Shown in pieces: positions 8,486 through 16,319 of a DNA stretch of 64,000 bases. This DNA comes from Actinopolyspora lacussalsi subsp. righensis. GTDB taxonomy: Bacteria; Actinomycetota; Actinomycetes; Mycobacteriales; Pseudonocardiaceae. The stretch is from NCBI RefSeq assembly GCF_900116555.1, contig NZ_FPAT01000004.1:310001-374000 (forward strand). The letters are read 5' to 3'. Positions within the stretch are counted from its first letter, which is position 1. The number at the start of each line of letters is the position of its first letter. Both the position numbers and the translations under genes were made by a program. The notes under the pieces were generated by a model. That model had not been told where the DNA came from. It worked only from the letters and a program-made list of their open reading frames with translations, and did no database searches.

Positions 8486-9376
8486 TCAACAGGAAAGTAG
8501 CCGCTCTACTACCTCAAAGCGGGTATTGCTCCGGACGGAGGGCATCTCAGAGCCGTAGGAGCGTGCCTGCTCCAGAGCTTCCCTGGCAGCGTCGAAGTCT
8601 CCTGCTCGTGCGTAGGACTCAGCCAGCCAGGAGCGGTACAGGGCTACCTCTCGTGCGTGCTCAGGTGGGTAAGTGGCTATAGCTGCTGAGAGCAGAGGCT
8701 CAGCCTCCTGAGGCTTGCCTAGCTCGATCATGCAGCGTCCTGCCATAACGTCAATTTCGGCTCTGTTGAGCCAATAAACCCACTCAGGCTCTACTGAGCC
8801 TCGCTGCTCATAGGAGTCGTCAACCTGATCTAGGACTCTCCAGGTGGCCTCAGCATCTCCTGTCTTCGCTGAGGCCCAAGCAACACGCTCCAGGAGGAGA
8901 GTCCGCACAACGGGAGTCGCTTCCTGTGCTCCCTGGACAGCAGTCCGTGCTAGGAGAGCAGCATCAGCAGGGTTACCGACGTTGGCTATCTGGTAGCTCA
9001 GGCTCGACAGGAGCTGTGCTCCAAGCACCCTGTCTTGAGCCTCATTGGCTGCTGCTACTCCGGAGAGGTAGAAGTTCTGAGCCTGCCGGTACTGACCGGC
9101 ATCACTGGCCACCCACCCGGCGAGCTGCGACAACTCGCCTACCGCTGTGAAGAGCCTCCGTCCTACAGGCTCTGTGAAGCTCGCAGTGCGAACTAGGCTC
9201 TCAGTCTCCGCTAGCTCCTTGCTGATGACCGGAGACAGCTCCTCACTGCTCACAGTGTCGTCAAGGTGCCTGAGCTCCACTACGCGAGACTCAAGCTCTG
9301 TTGCCAGGGAGCTACCTACCCTTCGCCCTGAGTGCGTCTGTACGAGCATCGGAGAGGCAGAGACCAGCCACTTCAT
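8486..9376 (-). CDS. TPR-like C-terminal part of a split HTH regulator
   Basis: A 296-residue reading frame made of helical TPR-like repeats (for example LNRAEIDVMAGRCMIELGKPQEAEPLLSAAI and a final RSWLAESYARAGDFDAAREALEQA). It matches the C-terminal part of the actinobacterial XRE-TPR regulators, where the HTH domain is followed by AHEWLV...SGRRVG...ELRHLDD. That junction is present here but in another frame from the HTH, as if one G had been added near 9371. ATG at 9374-9376 could allow reinitiation, giving a separate TPR protein, but a frameshift mutation or sequencing error is simpler. Codons are AT-richer than in neighbouring core genes. Confidence 0.7.
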   Translation of the reverse strand: MKWLVSASPMLVQTHSGRRVGSSLATELESRVVELRHLDDTVSSEELSPVISKELAETESLVRTASFTEPVGRRLFTAVGELSQLAGWVASDAGQYRQAQNFYLSGVAAANEAQDRVLGAQLLSSLSYQIANVGNPADAALLARTAVQGAQEATPVVRTLLLERVAWASAKTGDAEATWRVLDQVDDSYEQRGSVEPEWVYWLNRAEIDVMAGRCMIELGKPQEAEPLLSAAIATYPPEHAREVALYRSWLAESYARAGDFDAAREALEQARSYGSEMPSVRSNTRFEVVERLLSC

Positions 9377-9617
9377 GCGCCAGCCTCACAGGATCGCTCT
9401 GAGTAGGACTCAGGGGCTTACTTAGAGCCTGCTCGTAGGCAGTGACTACCTCAGCAACGATGGAGCGCTTCCCTGTCTCGATCATGGACAGGTATGACTT
9501 AGTGAAGTGCGTCTTTGAAGCCATCCGGTTGAGGCTCAGTCCTGCTGCCTCCCGCATGGCTCGGAGGTCTGCACCTACTGCCATCGCTGCTCCTGTGAAC
9601 CGTTGTGAACGGCTCAA
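9312..9617 (-). CDS. XRE-family HTH N-terminal part of the split regulator
   Basis: A 101-residue protein with a complete Cro/C1-type helix-turn-helix at about residues 16-70 (LRAMREAAGLSLNRMASKT...TKSYLSMIETGKRSIVAEVVTAYEQAL). After residue 80 the sequence DPVRLAHE should continue into WLV as in full-length relatives, but reads VAGLCLSDARTDALRAKGR and stops. The remaining domain lies in the overlapping frame 8486-9376. The pair overlaps by 65 bp. If the frameshift is real, only a short DNA-binding protein is made. It could have controlled the small genes that begin at 9949 on the other strand. Confidence 0.72.
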   Translation of the reverse strand: MSRSQRFTGAAMAVGADLRAMREAAGLSLNRMASKTHFTKSYLSMIETGKRSIVAEVVTAYEQALSKPLSPTQSDPVRLAHEVAGLCLSDARTDALRAKGR

Positions 9618-9948
9618 GCCTATCGGGTACTGCCAGTAGCGACGAAACTACTTACAGGATGGCCCTTAGCGGAGACGAGCAACCCCCGACACGCTCCAGA
9701 CCCCGATCCTCCGTTAGGGGCTGTCCCTCCACAACCGAGCAACGGGAAGGCATTGAAGCAAACTGAATACCGATCAGTAGTGCTACAGAGAGAGATCCAT
9801 CCGAAGCGCTCTGACCAGATTCCCACCATGAGACAGGAAGTCTCTCAGATAGCTCGGGGAACTAGTTCCAGCACTGTCACTACTCAACTGCTGGAAGCGG
9901 TCCTTGCTGGTCTGAGAAGACTCTAGAGGGAGACAGCGTGATCAGACT
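9618..9948. other. Divergent AT-richer intergenic region
   Basis: 330 bp between the HTH gene and the divergent small genes. It probably carries both promoters. A GAGGGAG Shine-Dalgarno lies about 20 bases before the ATG at 9949. I see no repeats of either dispersed family. Confidence 0.5.
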
Positions 9949-10164
9949 ATGGCTGACCAGATGGAAAGCACACAGGGAGCGGAACAGGATCGAGAGGCCT
10001 CGCAAGAGGACCAATCTCTGAGCTGTGATCAGTGGGCTCAAGTAGCTCAGTTCATCATCAGTGAAGCTCTCACTCCTGAGGGAGTGAGGATACCGGAAGA
10101 AGACTTCAAGAGCTGTGTCTCAGCTCTGGGAAGCTACTACGATGAGGAGAGCCTCAATGGCTGA
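9949..10164 (+). CDS. Small acidic hypothetical protein
   Basis: A 71-residue, strongly acidic protein (many Glu, Asp and Gln in the first 25 residues) with two Cys (SCDQWAQV and KSCVSALG) and a predicted short helical core. I do not recognise the family. Its last codons overlap the start of the next gene by eight bases, so the two are probably translated together. Codon use is AT-richer than in the core genes, as in the rest of this patch. Position upstream of a small helical protein, a deaminase-toxin remnant and an immunity gene suggests it is part of a polymorphic-toxin locus, but this is inference only. Confidence 0.6.
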   Translation: MADQMESTQGAEQDREASQEDQSLSCDQWAQVAQFIISEALTPEGVRIPEEDFKSCVSALGSYYDEESLNG

Positions 10165-10414
10165 CATGCAGGAAATCATTGCTGCCCTGAACATGGCGAT
10201 TGAGCAGCTTGACGGTAATGCTGCTGGATATGCGCTCCAGCGCTATGAGGAACTGGAGGCTCCGCTTCAGTCCCTCAATGGCGTACCTGCCTATGAGCAA
10301 GCAGCTCAGGCATACAACGGACTGACAGCCTCACTCAAGGAAGCAATGGCAGCAGAGCAGCAACTCAAGCAGGTCTTGGAGCAAGCGAGGGCGATGTTTC
10401 AAGGAGGGCTCTAG
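10157..10414 (+). CDS. Small helical protein of a polymorphic-toxin locus
   Basis: An 85-residue, almost wholly helical protein (MADMQEIIAALNMAIEQL ... ALKEAMAAEQQLKQVLEQA type composition: Ala, Gln, Glu, Leu) likely to form a coiled coil or helical hairpin. The ATG at 10157 overlaps the previous gene and follows a GAGGAGAG Shine-Dalgarno. It resembles the short helical proteins (DUF6244-like, from memory) that precede SCP1.201/DddA-like deaminase genes in actinomycetes and are thought to help toxin export. That fits what follows here: a deaminase C-terminus and an Imm1-like gene. The family name is uncertain. Confidence 0.62.
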   Translation: MADMQEIIAALNMAIEQLDGNAAGYALQRYEELEAPLQSLNGVPAYEQAAQAYNGLTASLKEAMAAEQQLKQVLEQARAMFQGGL

Positions 10415-10450
10415 TCCTCCTGTTCCTTCTCCTTCTCAGCAAGGTGCTGA

Positions 10451-10630
10451 GCTTCCTCAGCCTCCATCGTGATTAACAACGATATGTGCGATAGGAAATC
10501 ACCCATGCTCTTTGCTCCCTACGGTTGTCGCAGAGCTATCCGGGCCATCCTGCCGAAGGGGTACGCTCTCAACGTCTGGGAGCCTGACTCCACTGAGCCA
10601 ACTACCATCCGAGGAGTAGCAGACTCATGA
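10451..10630 (+). pseudogene. C-terminal remnant of a DddA/SCP1.201-like deaminase toxin
   Basis: Reading from just after the stop at 10448, the frame encodes SIVINNDMC, then APYGCRRAIRAILPKGYAL, then NVWEPDSTEPTTIRG, ending at TGA 10628-10630. This matches the end of SCP1.201/DddA-type cytosine deaminases: a VxxNN strand, a Cys ... Cys zinc pair, LLP-x-G, and a V-x-x-P strand. The upstream part with the His-x-Glu catalytic motif is missing; a deletion after 10414 is likely. The stop overlaps the next ATG as ATGA, the coupling expected of a toxin-immunity pair. A minimal 41-codon frame starts at ATG 10505, but it cannot form an active enzyme. Confidence 0.7.
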
Positions 10631-11070
10631 TCCTGAATGCCTCCATCGCTAACAAGGAGTTTCAGAGTGCAGAGCAGGCAGAGGCACTCATTGAGCAGCT
10701 TCTCTATACTGACCACTCCTCATGGGAGTCACGCCTCTACGTCACTGAAACTTTCATCGGTCCTGATGAGGTAGATGAGGACTGGCTACCCCCCCCCCCC
10801 CCCCACGAAGTGACCCTAGCTGTCGATCCTGAGGCAGGATACGGAGCTATCCGCTGGATAGGTATCACAGTAGAGGACACAGGTCCCTACGTCACTCACA
10901 ACTCAGAGGCTGAGCCTGAGGTAGAGCTTCTCACTGACGGAGGTACTCCTCACTACTTCCCTCGCTCCGCTGCTCTGCCTCTGAGTGACATCAGGAACGC
11001 ACTGCTTGAATTTGCCTCCAATGGCAAGCGTCCTGAGTGTGTGCAGTGGCAGAGCTTCGACAAATTTTAG
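10627..11070 (+). CDS. Imm1-like immunity protein
   Basis: A 147-residue acidic protein of the kind encoded after deaminase toxins in actinomycetes (Imm1 family; the DddA antidote DddI belongs to this type of system). Family-like features are the central beta strands HEVTLAVDPEAGYGAIRWIG, the two-residue Tyr/Phe motif GGTPHYFPRSAALPLSDIRNALLEF, and a C-terminal VQWQSF. It should sit in the cytoplasm and bind the toxin domain. Translation is coupled to the remnant toxin frame by an ATGA overlap. A run of 16 C (10789-10804) lies inside the gene and encodes five prolines; slippage there would switch the frame. Whether it now protects against a related toxin from other strains is open. Confidence 0.68.
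   Translation: MILNASIANKEFQSAEQAEALIEQLLYTDHSSWESRLYVTETFIGPDEVDEDWLPPPPPHEVTLAVDPEAGYGAIRWIGITVEDTGPYVTHNSEAEPEVELLTDGGTPHYFPRSAALPLSDIRNALLEFASNGKRPECVQWQSFDKF
10789..10804. repeat. Run of 16 C within the immunity gene
   Basis: An uninterrupted C16 tract in the Imm1-like gene, about one third of the way along it. With this length the gene is in frame. Such tracts are prone to slippage in replication and to sequencing error. Confidence 0.95.
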
Positions 11071-11163
11071 TCAGGAACTGGCGATATCCTCGTGCTCTTC
11101 CGGCCTAGCTTTAAGACCGTGTCTCATCTGGGTGGTCATAGTTTGGCATGATCGTGGGTGATC

Positions 11164-12034
11164 GTGGATCGGTTGTCGCAGCGGTTGGTACCGGATGAGT
11201 TGTGGGATTTGGTTCGCCCGTTGATTCCGGGCTTCGCGCAGCGTCCGCAGGGTGGTGGGACGACTCGGAACGGATGATCGGGTGGTGTTCACGGCGATTG
11301 TCTACGTCCTCACCAGCGGATGTTCCTGGCGCGACCTGCCGCCGTCATTCGATGTCACGCTGCCCACGGCACACCGCCGGTTTCAGCAATGGACCGAGGC
11401 CGGACTGTGGCGCCGATCGCACCAGGCCGTGCTGGACGAGCTCGGTGCCCAGGGCAAGATCGAGTGGGCTCGTGCGGTGGTCGATGCGGCCACGGTGCGC
11501 GCGAAAAAAGGGGGATCGATGACCGGACCCAGCCCTCCTCGACCGAGGCAAGTCCGGCTCGAAGATCCACCTGCTGTCCGATCAGGCCGGTCTCCCGCTG
11601 GCGGTAGCGGTCTCGGCAGCCAACACCCATGACAGCAACGGGATGAACCCCTGGTCAAGGCCATACCACGGGTGCGCTCCCGCCGAGGGTCACGGCGGAG
11701 TAAGCCTGCCAAACTGCACGCCGACAAAGGCTACGACGACGACACACTGCGCACCTGGCTCCGACAGCGAAACATCGTCCCGCGCATCGCTCGCACCGGC
11801 ATCGAACCCCGCCACACGCTCGGCCGCCACCGATGGGTCATCGAACGCAGCCTGGCCTGGCTGGCCGGTCTGGGGATCAGCACCGGACACGGCTACCTCG
11901 CACCGAGCTGGATCGGAGCGGCCCTGGCCGGGATGGCACTGCTGACCGCGCTGGTGGGAGTGGCCACCGACCGCCGGGAGCGGAGAACAACGAGGGTGCA
12001 CGCCGCGAACGGCGAACCTGCACCGATTCCCTGA
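11164..12034 (+). pseudogene. Frameshifted IS5-family transposase
   Basis: The pieces together give a full IS5-type DDE transposase of about 285 residues. The N-terminal part is LVPDELWDLVRPLIPGF and GGGTTR, the middle is VVFTAIVYVLTSGCSWRDLPPSF, the catalytic region has VVDAATVRAKKGG, then NTHDS, then HADKGYDDD, and it ends RHRWVIERSLAWL. The frame changes three times: an extra A near 11268, an extra C near 11537, and a missing base near 11646. It is therefore inactive unless these are sequencing errors. GTG at 11164 is the likely original start. I could not define terminal inverted repeats, so the element's borders are unknown. A palindrome doublet follows at 12080. Confidence 0.85.
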
Positions 12035-12079
12035 TCCCGACGGACAACAACAGTGGGCTCGGGGATTTCAAGGAAGCCG

Positions 12080-12156
12080 CGTAAATTTCCCGCGAAATCG
12101 CCGCTCCGACGGGGCGACCCGACGGAGGTGGGCGTCGATTTCTCGCGAAATCGCCG
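12080..12156. repeat. Doublet of the short palindrome
   Basis: Copies at 12080-12103 (centre CCGC, one arm altered to AAATTT) and 12133-12156 (exact). Their starts are 53 bp apart, close to the 51 and 52 bp of the other doublets. They lie between the IS5 remnant and the putP terminator. Confidence 0.88.
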
Positions 12157-12188
12157 GGTGGAGGACGGCGCACGAGGCGGCGACACAC

Positions 12189-12221
12189 GAGGGGCGGTGC
12201 ACCCGGCATGCACCGCCCCTC
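12189..12221 (-). terminator. Strong hairpin terminator of putP
   Basis: GAGGGGCGGTGCA and TGCACCGCCCCTC form a perfect 13-bp stem with a 7-base loop, 22 bp beyond the putP stop. There is no long U-tract, as is common in actinomycetes. Confidence 0.75.
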
Positions 12222-12242
12222 CGTGCCGCGAAGCAGCGAGGC

Positions 12243-13760
12243 TCAGGACTTGGCCGGTTCGGCGCCTTCGACCGGTTCGACCATGTCCCCGGACCAGTCA
12301 CGCTCGGGACGCTTGCCGAGACCGTTGCACGCCACGATCGCCAGCAGGGCCACGATCCAGCCCGGGATCATCTCGTAGACCCCGGTGCCGCTGAGCGCGT
12401 CCACGTTCTTCCAGACCAGCACGGTGACCGCACCACCGACGACACCGCCGAGAGCCCCGGTCCAGGTCATGCGGGACCAGAACAGCGAGAGCAGGATTAC
12501 CGGGCCGAACGCGGAGCCGAAGCCGGCCCACGCGTAGGAGACGATGTCCAGCACGGCTCCGCCGCCGAGTGCGATCACGTAGGCCACGAGCGCCACCAGG
12601 ACCACGGTGGCACGCCCGACCCACACCAGCAGCCGCTCCGAGGCGGCCTTGTGCACGAAGGCACGGTAGAAGTCCTCGGTCAGCGCGGTGGAGGCGACGA
12701 GCAGCTGACTGTCGGCGGTGGACATGACCGCTGCCAGCACCGCGGCGAGCAGGATGCCGGCGACCCACGGGTTGAGCAGCTGCTGTGCCAGCGCGATGAA
12801 CACCTGCTCCGGATCGTCCAGCGGCTGGTCGAGCACGCCGATACCGACCAGGCCGACCATCGAGGCACCGAGGAGGGTGACCAGCACCCAGGTGGTGCTG
12901 ATCCGGCGGGCGACGGGAATGTGCCGCGCACTGCGGATTCCCATGAACCGCGCCAGGATGTGCGGCTGCCCGAAGTAGCCCGGTCCCCAGGCCAGCAGTG
13001 ACACGATCGCGACGAAGCTCAGGCCGCTTCCGCTCGACCAGCTCCCGTCGGTGAAGCTCGCCTCCTGGCCCATGTCCAACAACGCCGGGGACTGCTCGGT
13101 GAGCGCCCCGCCGAGGCCGCCGAAACCACCCAGCAGGGCTATACCGATCAGCGGGAGCACCACCAGGGCCAGGAACATCATCGTCCCCTGCACCACGTCG
13201 GTGAAGCTCACCGCGAGGAACCCACCGAGGAAGGCGTACATCACGATGACCGCCACCGAAATGGAGATCGCCGTCGTCGAGTCCACGCCGAAGACGTCCT
13301 CGAACAGCACTCCCCCGGCGACGAGACCGCTGGCCACGTAGACGGTGAAGAACACCACGATCACCAGCGCGGAGACCAGCCGGAGCGAACGGCTGCGGTC
13401 CTCGAACCGCGATTCGAGGTAGGCCGACAGGCTGACGGCGTTGTTGGCCCGCTCGGTGTAGGTGCGCAGCCGGGGAGCCACGAACAGCCAGTTGAGGTAC
13501 GTACCGAGGGCCAGGCCTATCGCGATCCAGGTGGCCCCGACGCCCTGGGCGTAGACAGCTCCCGGGAGTCCGAGCAGCAACCACCCGGACATATCGCTGG
13601 CCTGCGCCGACAGTGCCGCGGTCGGCGCGTTGAGGTTTCGACCGCCGAGCGCGAAGTCGGCGAGAGTGTTGGTGCGGCTGTACACCCACACTCCGATCAC
13701 GAGCATGACGACCAGATACGCGGCGAAGGTCGTCAGTACCACTGGACTGATCTCAAACAC
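12243..13760 (-). CDS. putP: Sodium/proline symporter PutP
   Basis: A 505-residue SSS-family carrier, the same length as E. coli PutP. Family hallmarks are visible: DFALGGRNLNAPTAALSAQASDMSGWLLLGLPGAVY near residues 38-75 (the sodium- and proline-site helices), the FFTVYVASGLVAGG helix, GPGYFGQPHILARFM and AAVMSTADSQLLVASTALTEDFYR, all diagnostic for PutP. It imports proline with sodium, for nutrition or as an osmolyte. I start at GTG 13760, which has GAAGGAG six bases upstream; the longer frame would add 41 residues lacking a membrane segment. No proline catabolic gene is adjacent, so osmotic use is plausible. Confidence 0.92.
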   Translation of the reverse strand: MFEISPVVLTTFAAYLVVMLVIGVWVYSRTNTLADFALGGRNLNAPTAALSAQASDMSGWLLLGLPGAVYAQGVGATWIAIGLALGTYLNWLFVAPRLRTYTERANNAVSLSAYLESRFEDRSRSLRLVSALVIVVFFTVYVASGLVAGGVLFEDVFGVDSTTAISISVAVIVMYAFLGGFLAVSFTDVVQGTMMFLALVVLPLIGIALLGGFGGLGGALTEQSPALLDMGQEASFTDGSWSSGSGLSFVAIVSLLAWGPGYFGQPHILARFMGIRSARHIPVARRISTTWVLVTLLGASMVGLVGIGVLDQPLDDPEQVFIALAQQLLNPWVAGILLAAVLAAVMSTADSQLLVASTALTEDFYRAFVHKAASERLLVWVGRATVVLVALVAYVIALGGGAVLDIVSYAWAGFGSAFGPVILLSLFWSRMTWTGALGGVVGGAVTVLVWKNVDALSGTGVYEMIPGWIVALLAIVACNGLGKRPERDWSGDMVEPVEGAEPAKS

Positions 13761-14361
13761 TGATACTCCTTCAGCCGGGACGACACATGCGCTCCGCCGA
13801 AGCGGATCACCGACAGTGGTCGCGGATCGAGGTCGGCATGTGTTCGCGGTAAGTGTTCGAAGGATAGTAAGTGGTATTCGCAACGGCGTATTCGTGCGAT
13901 GTCACATGATTTCGACCTTCTCGTTGTCCGATCGAACAACGAGTTCTCACCTCAAAGAGTGACTTTAACGTCATCTCACCCAGTGGATGATCCAGATACG
14001 AAACGTGATGTTCCGAAAACTCGCCGTGGGCGCGGCTAGACATCGGATGGAGCGCCGCGGGACCGGCCCGGTTCGAGTGGCCCAATCGGCTCCCGGAAGT
14101 GGGAAGAAGGCCGTGCACGACGGCAGCGACGGAGTCATTCGGGCAACCGGCTCTCGCGGTTCCACCGACCCGAAGCGACTCGTGAACCGCGCGGTCGTGA
14201 CACTGCCGGTCGGATCGATCGTACTGGGCACGTCGAACGTGCGTCGCGCGGTGGGACTCTGGTGTGCGGCACTCGGTCAGGTGCCACGCGACTCGGAGCG
14301 AGAGCGGGAAACGCTGGCTTCCCGCCCCCGCGTCGTCCCGCCCCTCGCTTGGTGTGCTCGC
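13761..14361. other. 600-bp region without a convincing gene
   Basis: It holds the putP promoter region on its left and the 3' side of the DUF11 gene on its right. A 7-bp hairpin GCGGGAA/TTCCCGC at 14304-14325 may end the DUF11 transcript. Open frames here are low-complexity antisense translations. No sorting-signal membrane anchor in any frame continues the DUF11 protein. Confidence 0.5.
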
Positions 14362-15369
14362 CTATCCGGTAACGGGCAGGTGGCCGTCGTTCGAGGTCGG
14401 TTCGGGAGCGGTCGGCAGGTCACCGGGGTCCGGCTTCGGGGGTTTCGGCTTTTCCGGATGATCGGTCGGCTCTGTGGGGTCGGTCGGTGGATCAGTGGGA
14501 TCCGTCGGCGTAACGTTCGTCTCCACGCAGGAGCGGTCGTCCTCCGTGGTGGTCCGCCGCGTCCCCGTGTACATCTCCGCGCAGTTGGGGATCACCGTGC
14601 CCACCGGCACGTCGGGGTTCACGCGCAGCGTGATGGTCACGACCTCGCTCTGCCCCGGTTCGGGGGTTCCCAGCGGGCAGGTCACGGTCAACCCGCCCGA
14701 ATCGCACACCGACGAGGCGGACTCGATCGTGGTGAGCTGGCCGTTCGTCGCGTCCTGCAACGTGACGTCCACGGCGTCGGAGGGCCCCTGATTGGTCGTG
14801 GTCAGCGTGTAGGTGATCGTCCCGTCGGGCGAGACCGTGGCGGGCCCGTCCTTGGTGATCGCCACGTTCGTCAGGGTCCGCGCCTGGGACACGAGCCGTG
14901 TGCTGTCCCCGGAGGCACCCGGTGTGGAGGAGTCCACTGTGGCCGAGTTGGCGATGTTGGTACCGTCCGCGAGATCGGAACTCGTCGTCACCGGCACGGT
15001 GAACCGGACGGATTCACCCGCGGGTACGGTGGTTCCCTCGCCGCCGCAGGTCACTGTTCGACCGTCGGCCGAACAGTCAGCGGGCAGGTCTCCCGGTTGG
15101 ACGGCGGAGTCGAGTTGGTCGGTGACGACCACGTCAGCGGCGTCGGTGTCACCGCTGTTCGTCACGGTGATCACGTACTCCGCTTCCGCGCCCACGGTCA
15201 TCGGGTTCGGGTTCACGGTCTTGGTGATGTCCAGCTGCGGACTTCGAGCGGAGCCTTCGGAGCGCTGCTGGGCGGATGTCGCCGTCGCGCCGTCGGCCAC
15301 ACCGATCGACAGCAGGCACGCGGCGAGCACCGAGGGCGCGGGACACGGCGCCCGAACGGTCCTCGCCAA
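14362..15369 (-). CDS. DUF11-repeat surface protein with truncated LPxTG signal
   Basis: A secreted, adhesin-like protein of about 335 residues. A hydrophobic signal peptide (VLAACLLSIGVA) is followed by two DUF11 Ig-like repeats, each starting with an ITKT/ITKDGPATV-type strand and containing the TYTLTTTNQGPSDA or YVITVTNSGDTDA signature, then a Pro/Asp/Thr-rich spacer repeating PTDP. The last residues are HLPVTG and then a stop codon. A sortase substrate should continue with a membrane helix and a basic tail; these are absent in all frames downstream. The protein could therefore be released rather than anchored. I favour the TTG start at 15369; the frame extends to a GTG at 15429 with no ribosome site. 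Confidence 0.75.
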   Translation of the reverse strand: MARTVRAPCPAPSVLAACLLSIGVADGATATSAQQRSEGSARSPQLDITKTVNPNPMTVGAEAEYVITVTNSGDTDAADVVVTDQLDSAVQPGDLPADCSADGRTVTCGGEGTTVPAGESVRFTVPVTTSSDLADGTNIANSATVDSSTPGASGDSTRLVSQARTLTNVAITKDGPATVSPDGTITYTLTTTNQGPSDAVDVTLQDATNGQLTTIESASSVCDSGGLTVTCPLGTPEPGQSEVVTITLRVNPDVPVGTVIPNCAEMYTGTRRTTTEDDRSCVETNVTPTDPTDPPTDPTEPTDHPEKPKPPKPDPGDLPTAPEPTSNDGHLPVTG

Positions 15370-15514
15370 CGAGTCAGCTCCGTTCCGAGCGAAGTGTGAC
15401 TGTGGCTGGTTGAACCGACCGGATCCCACGGTGTGACTCGAATTCCCGTGCTCTCGGCGCGGTCTCCGATGCGGTGCGGTCGCGGAATCGGTCGCTCGAA
15501 GCCACGCGGGCCTC

Positions 15515-16144
15515 TCAGGAGGAAAACGGATCGCGTCCGAGCATGTCCTCGGAGGTCGGAAGCGCGGTGTCGTGATAGCGGTCAGCGGTCTCGGCGAGCC
15601 AGGTCAGCGCGTAGGCGGTGGGAGCGCGGCGAGCGGCTGCCTCGACGGTGTCGGTCATCCGGTCGGCGAACCCGTCCCGTGGGAACGCGGTGAGAACCTC
15701 GTCGACCCGCGCGGGGTCGAGCCGGTCGAGTCCGCTGCCGTCGATGTCGGTTCCCGCACCCCAGTGCACCAGGGCGCATTCCGGCGACTTGTGGTCCGCG
15801 ATGCCCATCGACGTGTGCAGCGCGATGGCATCCCAGATCGCGCGTGCCTCCTCGTCCGCCAGGCCGCTGGATCTCGCCCAGTCGTACGCGGCTTCGGCGC
15901 CCTCGACCTCGAACCGCCGCCGTCCCCCGTGATGCTCGGTCAGCCCCAGATCGTGCAGCAGCGCCGCGGCGTAGGCGAGCTCTTCACGTACCCGGAGTCC
16001 CGCCGCCGCGGTAGCCAGCCGACCGAAGACGTAGGTGCGTTCGCAGTGACGCAGCAGAAACTCGGGGCTGTGCCGCGCGGCCAGTGCGTGCGCCTCACGG
16101 GTGAGCGTGCTGTCGGGAATGCGAATACCGGCGATGACGTGCAT
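15515..16144 (-). CDS. HD-domain hydrolase (cyanamide hydratase-like)
   Basis: A 209-residue metal-dependent HD-superfamily protein. The metal ligands appear as His in LLRHCERTYVFGRL, the HD pair in AALLHDLGLTEHH, and a further His in IALHTSMGIADHKSPE. This order resembles the cyanamide hydratase-like and related small HD proteins of actinomycetes. The start ATG at 16144 follows a GGAGG Shine-Dalgarno; the longer frame adds 34 unlikely residues. It is divergent from a GlxA-type regulator, with 175 bp between the two starts, so that regulator may control it. The substrate is unknown; a small nitrogen compound is one possibility. Confidence 0.8.
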   Translation of the reverse strand: MHVIAGIRIPDSTLTREAHALAARHSPEFLLRHCERTYVFGRLATAAAGLRVREELAYAAALLHDLGLTEHHGGRRRFEVEGAEAAYDWARSSGLADEEARAIWDAIALHTSMGIADHKSPECALVHWGAGTDIDGSGLDRLDPARVDEVLTAFPRDGFADRMTDTVEAAARRAPTAYALTWLAETADRYHDTALPTSEDMLGRDPFSS

Positions 16145-16276
16145 GGTGAGCGTCCTCCGCACGCCGCTTCCCCGGATGCGGGAAGCGGCGCGTTCCGTCG
16201 GGTGGGTTACTGGGCCGTGGGTGGTCATCGATCCGGTCGACGCCACCGATACGTACGTCCCGACCCTGCCGTGACG

Positions 16277-16293
16277 CTCACGTGTAGCGTGAG
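16277..16293. promoter_or_regulatory. Inverted repeat, candidate operator
   Basis: CTCACG-TGTAG-CGTGAG: perfect 6-bp arms in the space between the divergent HD gene and the GlxA-type regulator, 26 bp before the latter's start. It may be the regulator's own binding site. Confidence 0.5.
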
Positions 16294-16319
16294 TGGCAGA
16301 AACGACGAGATGCGCAAGA

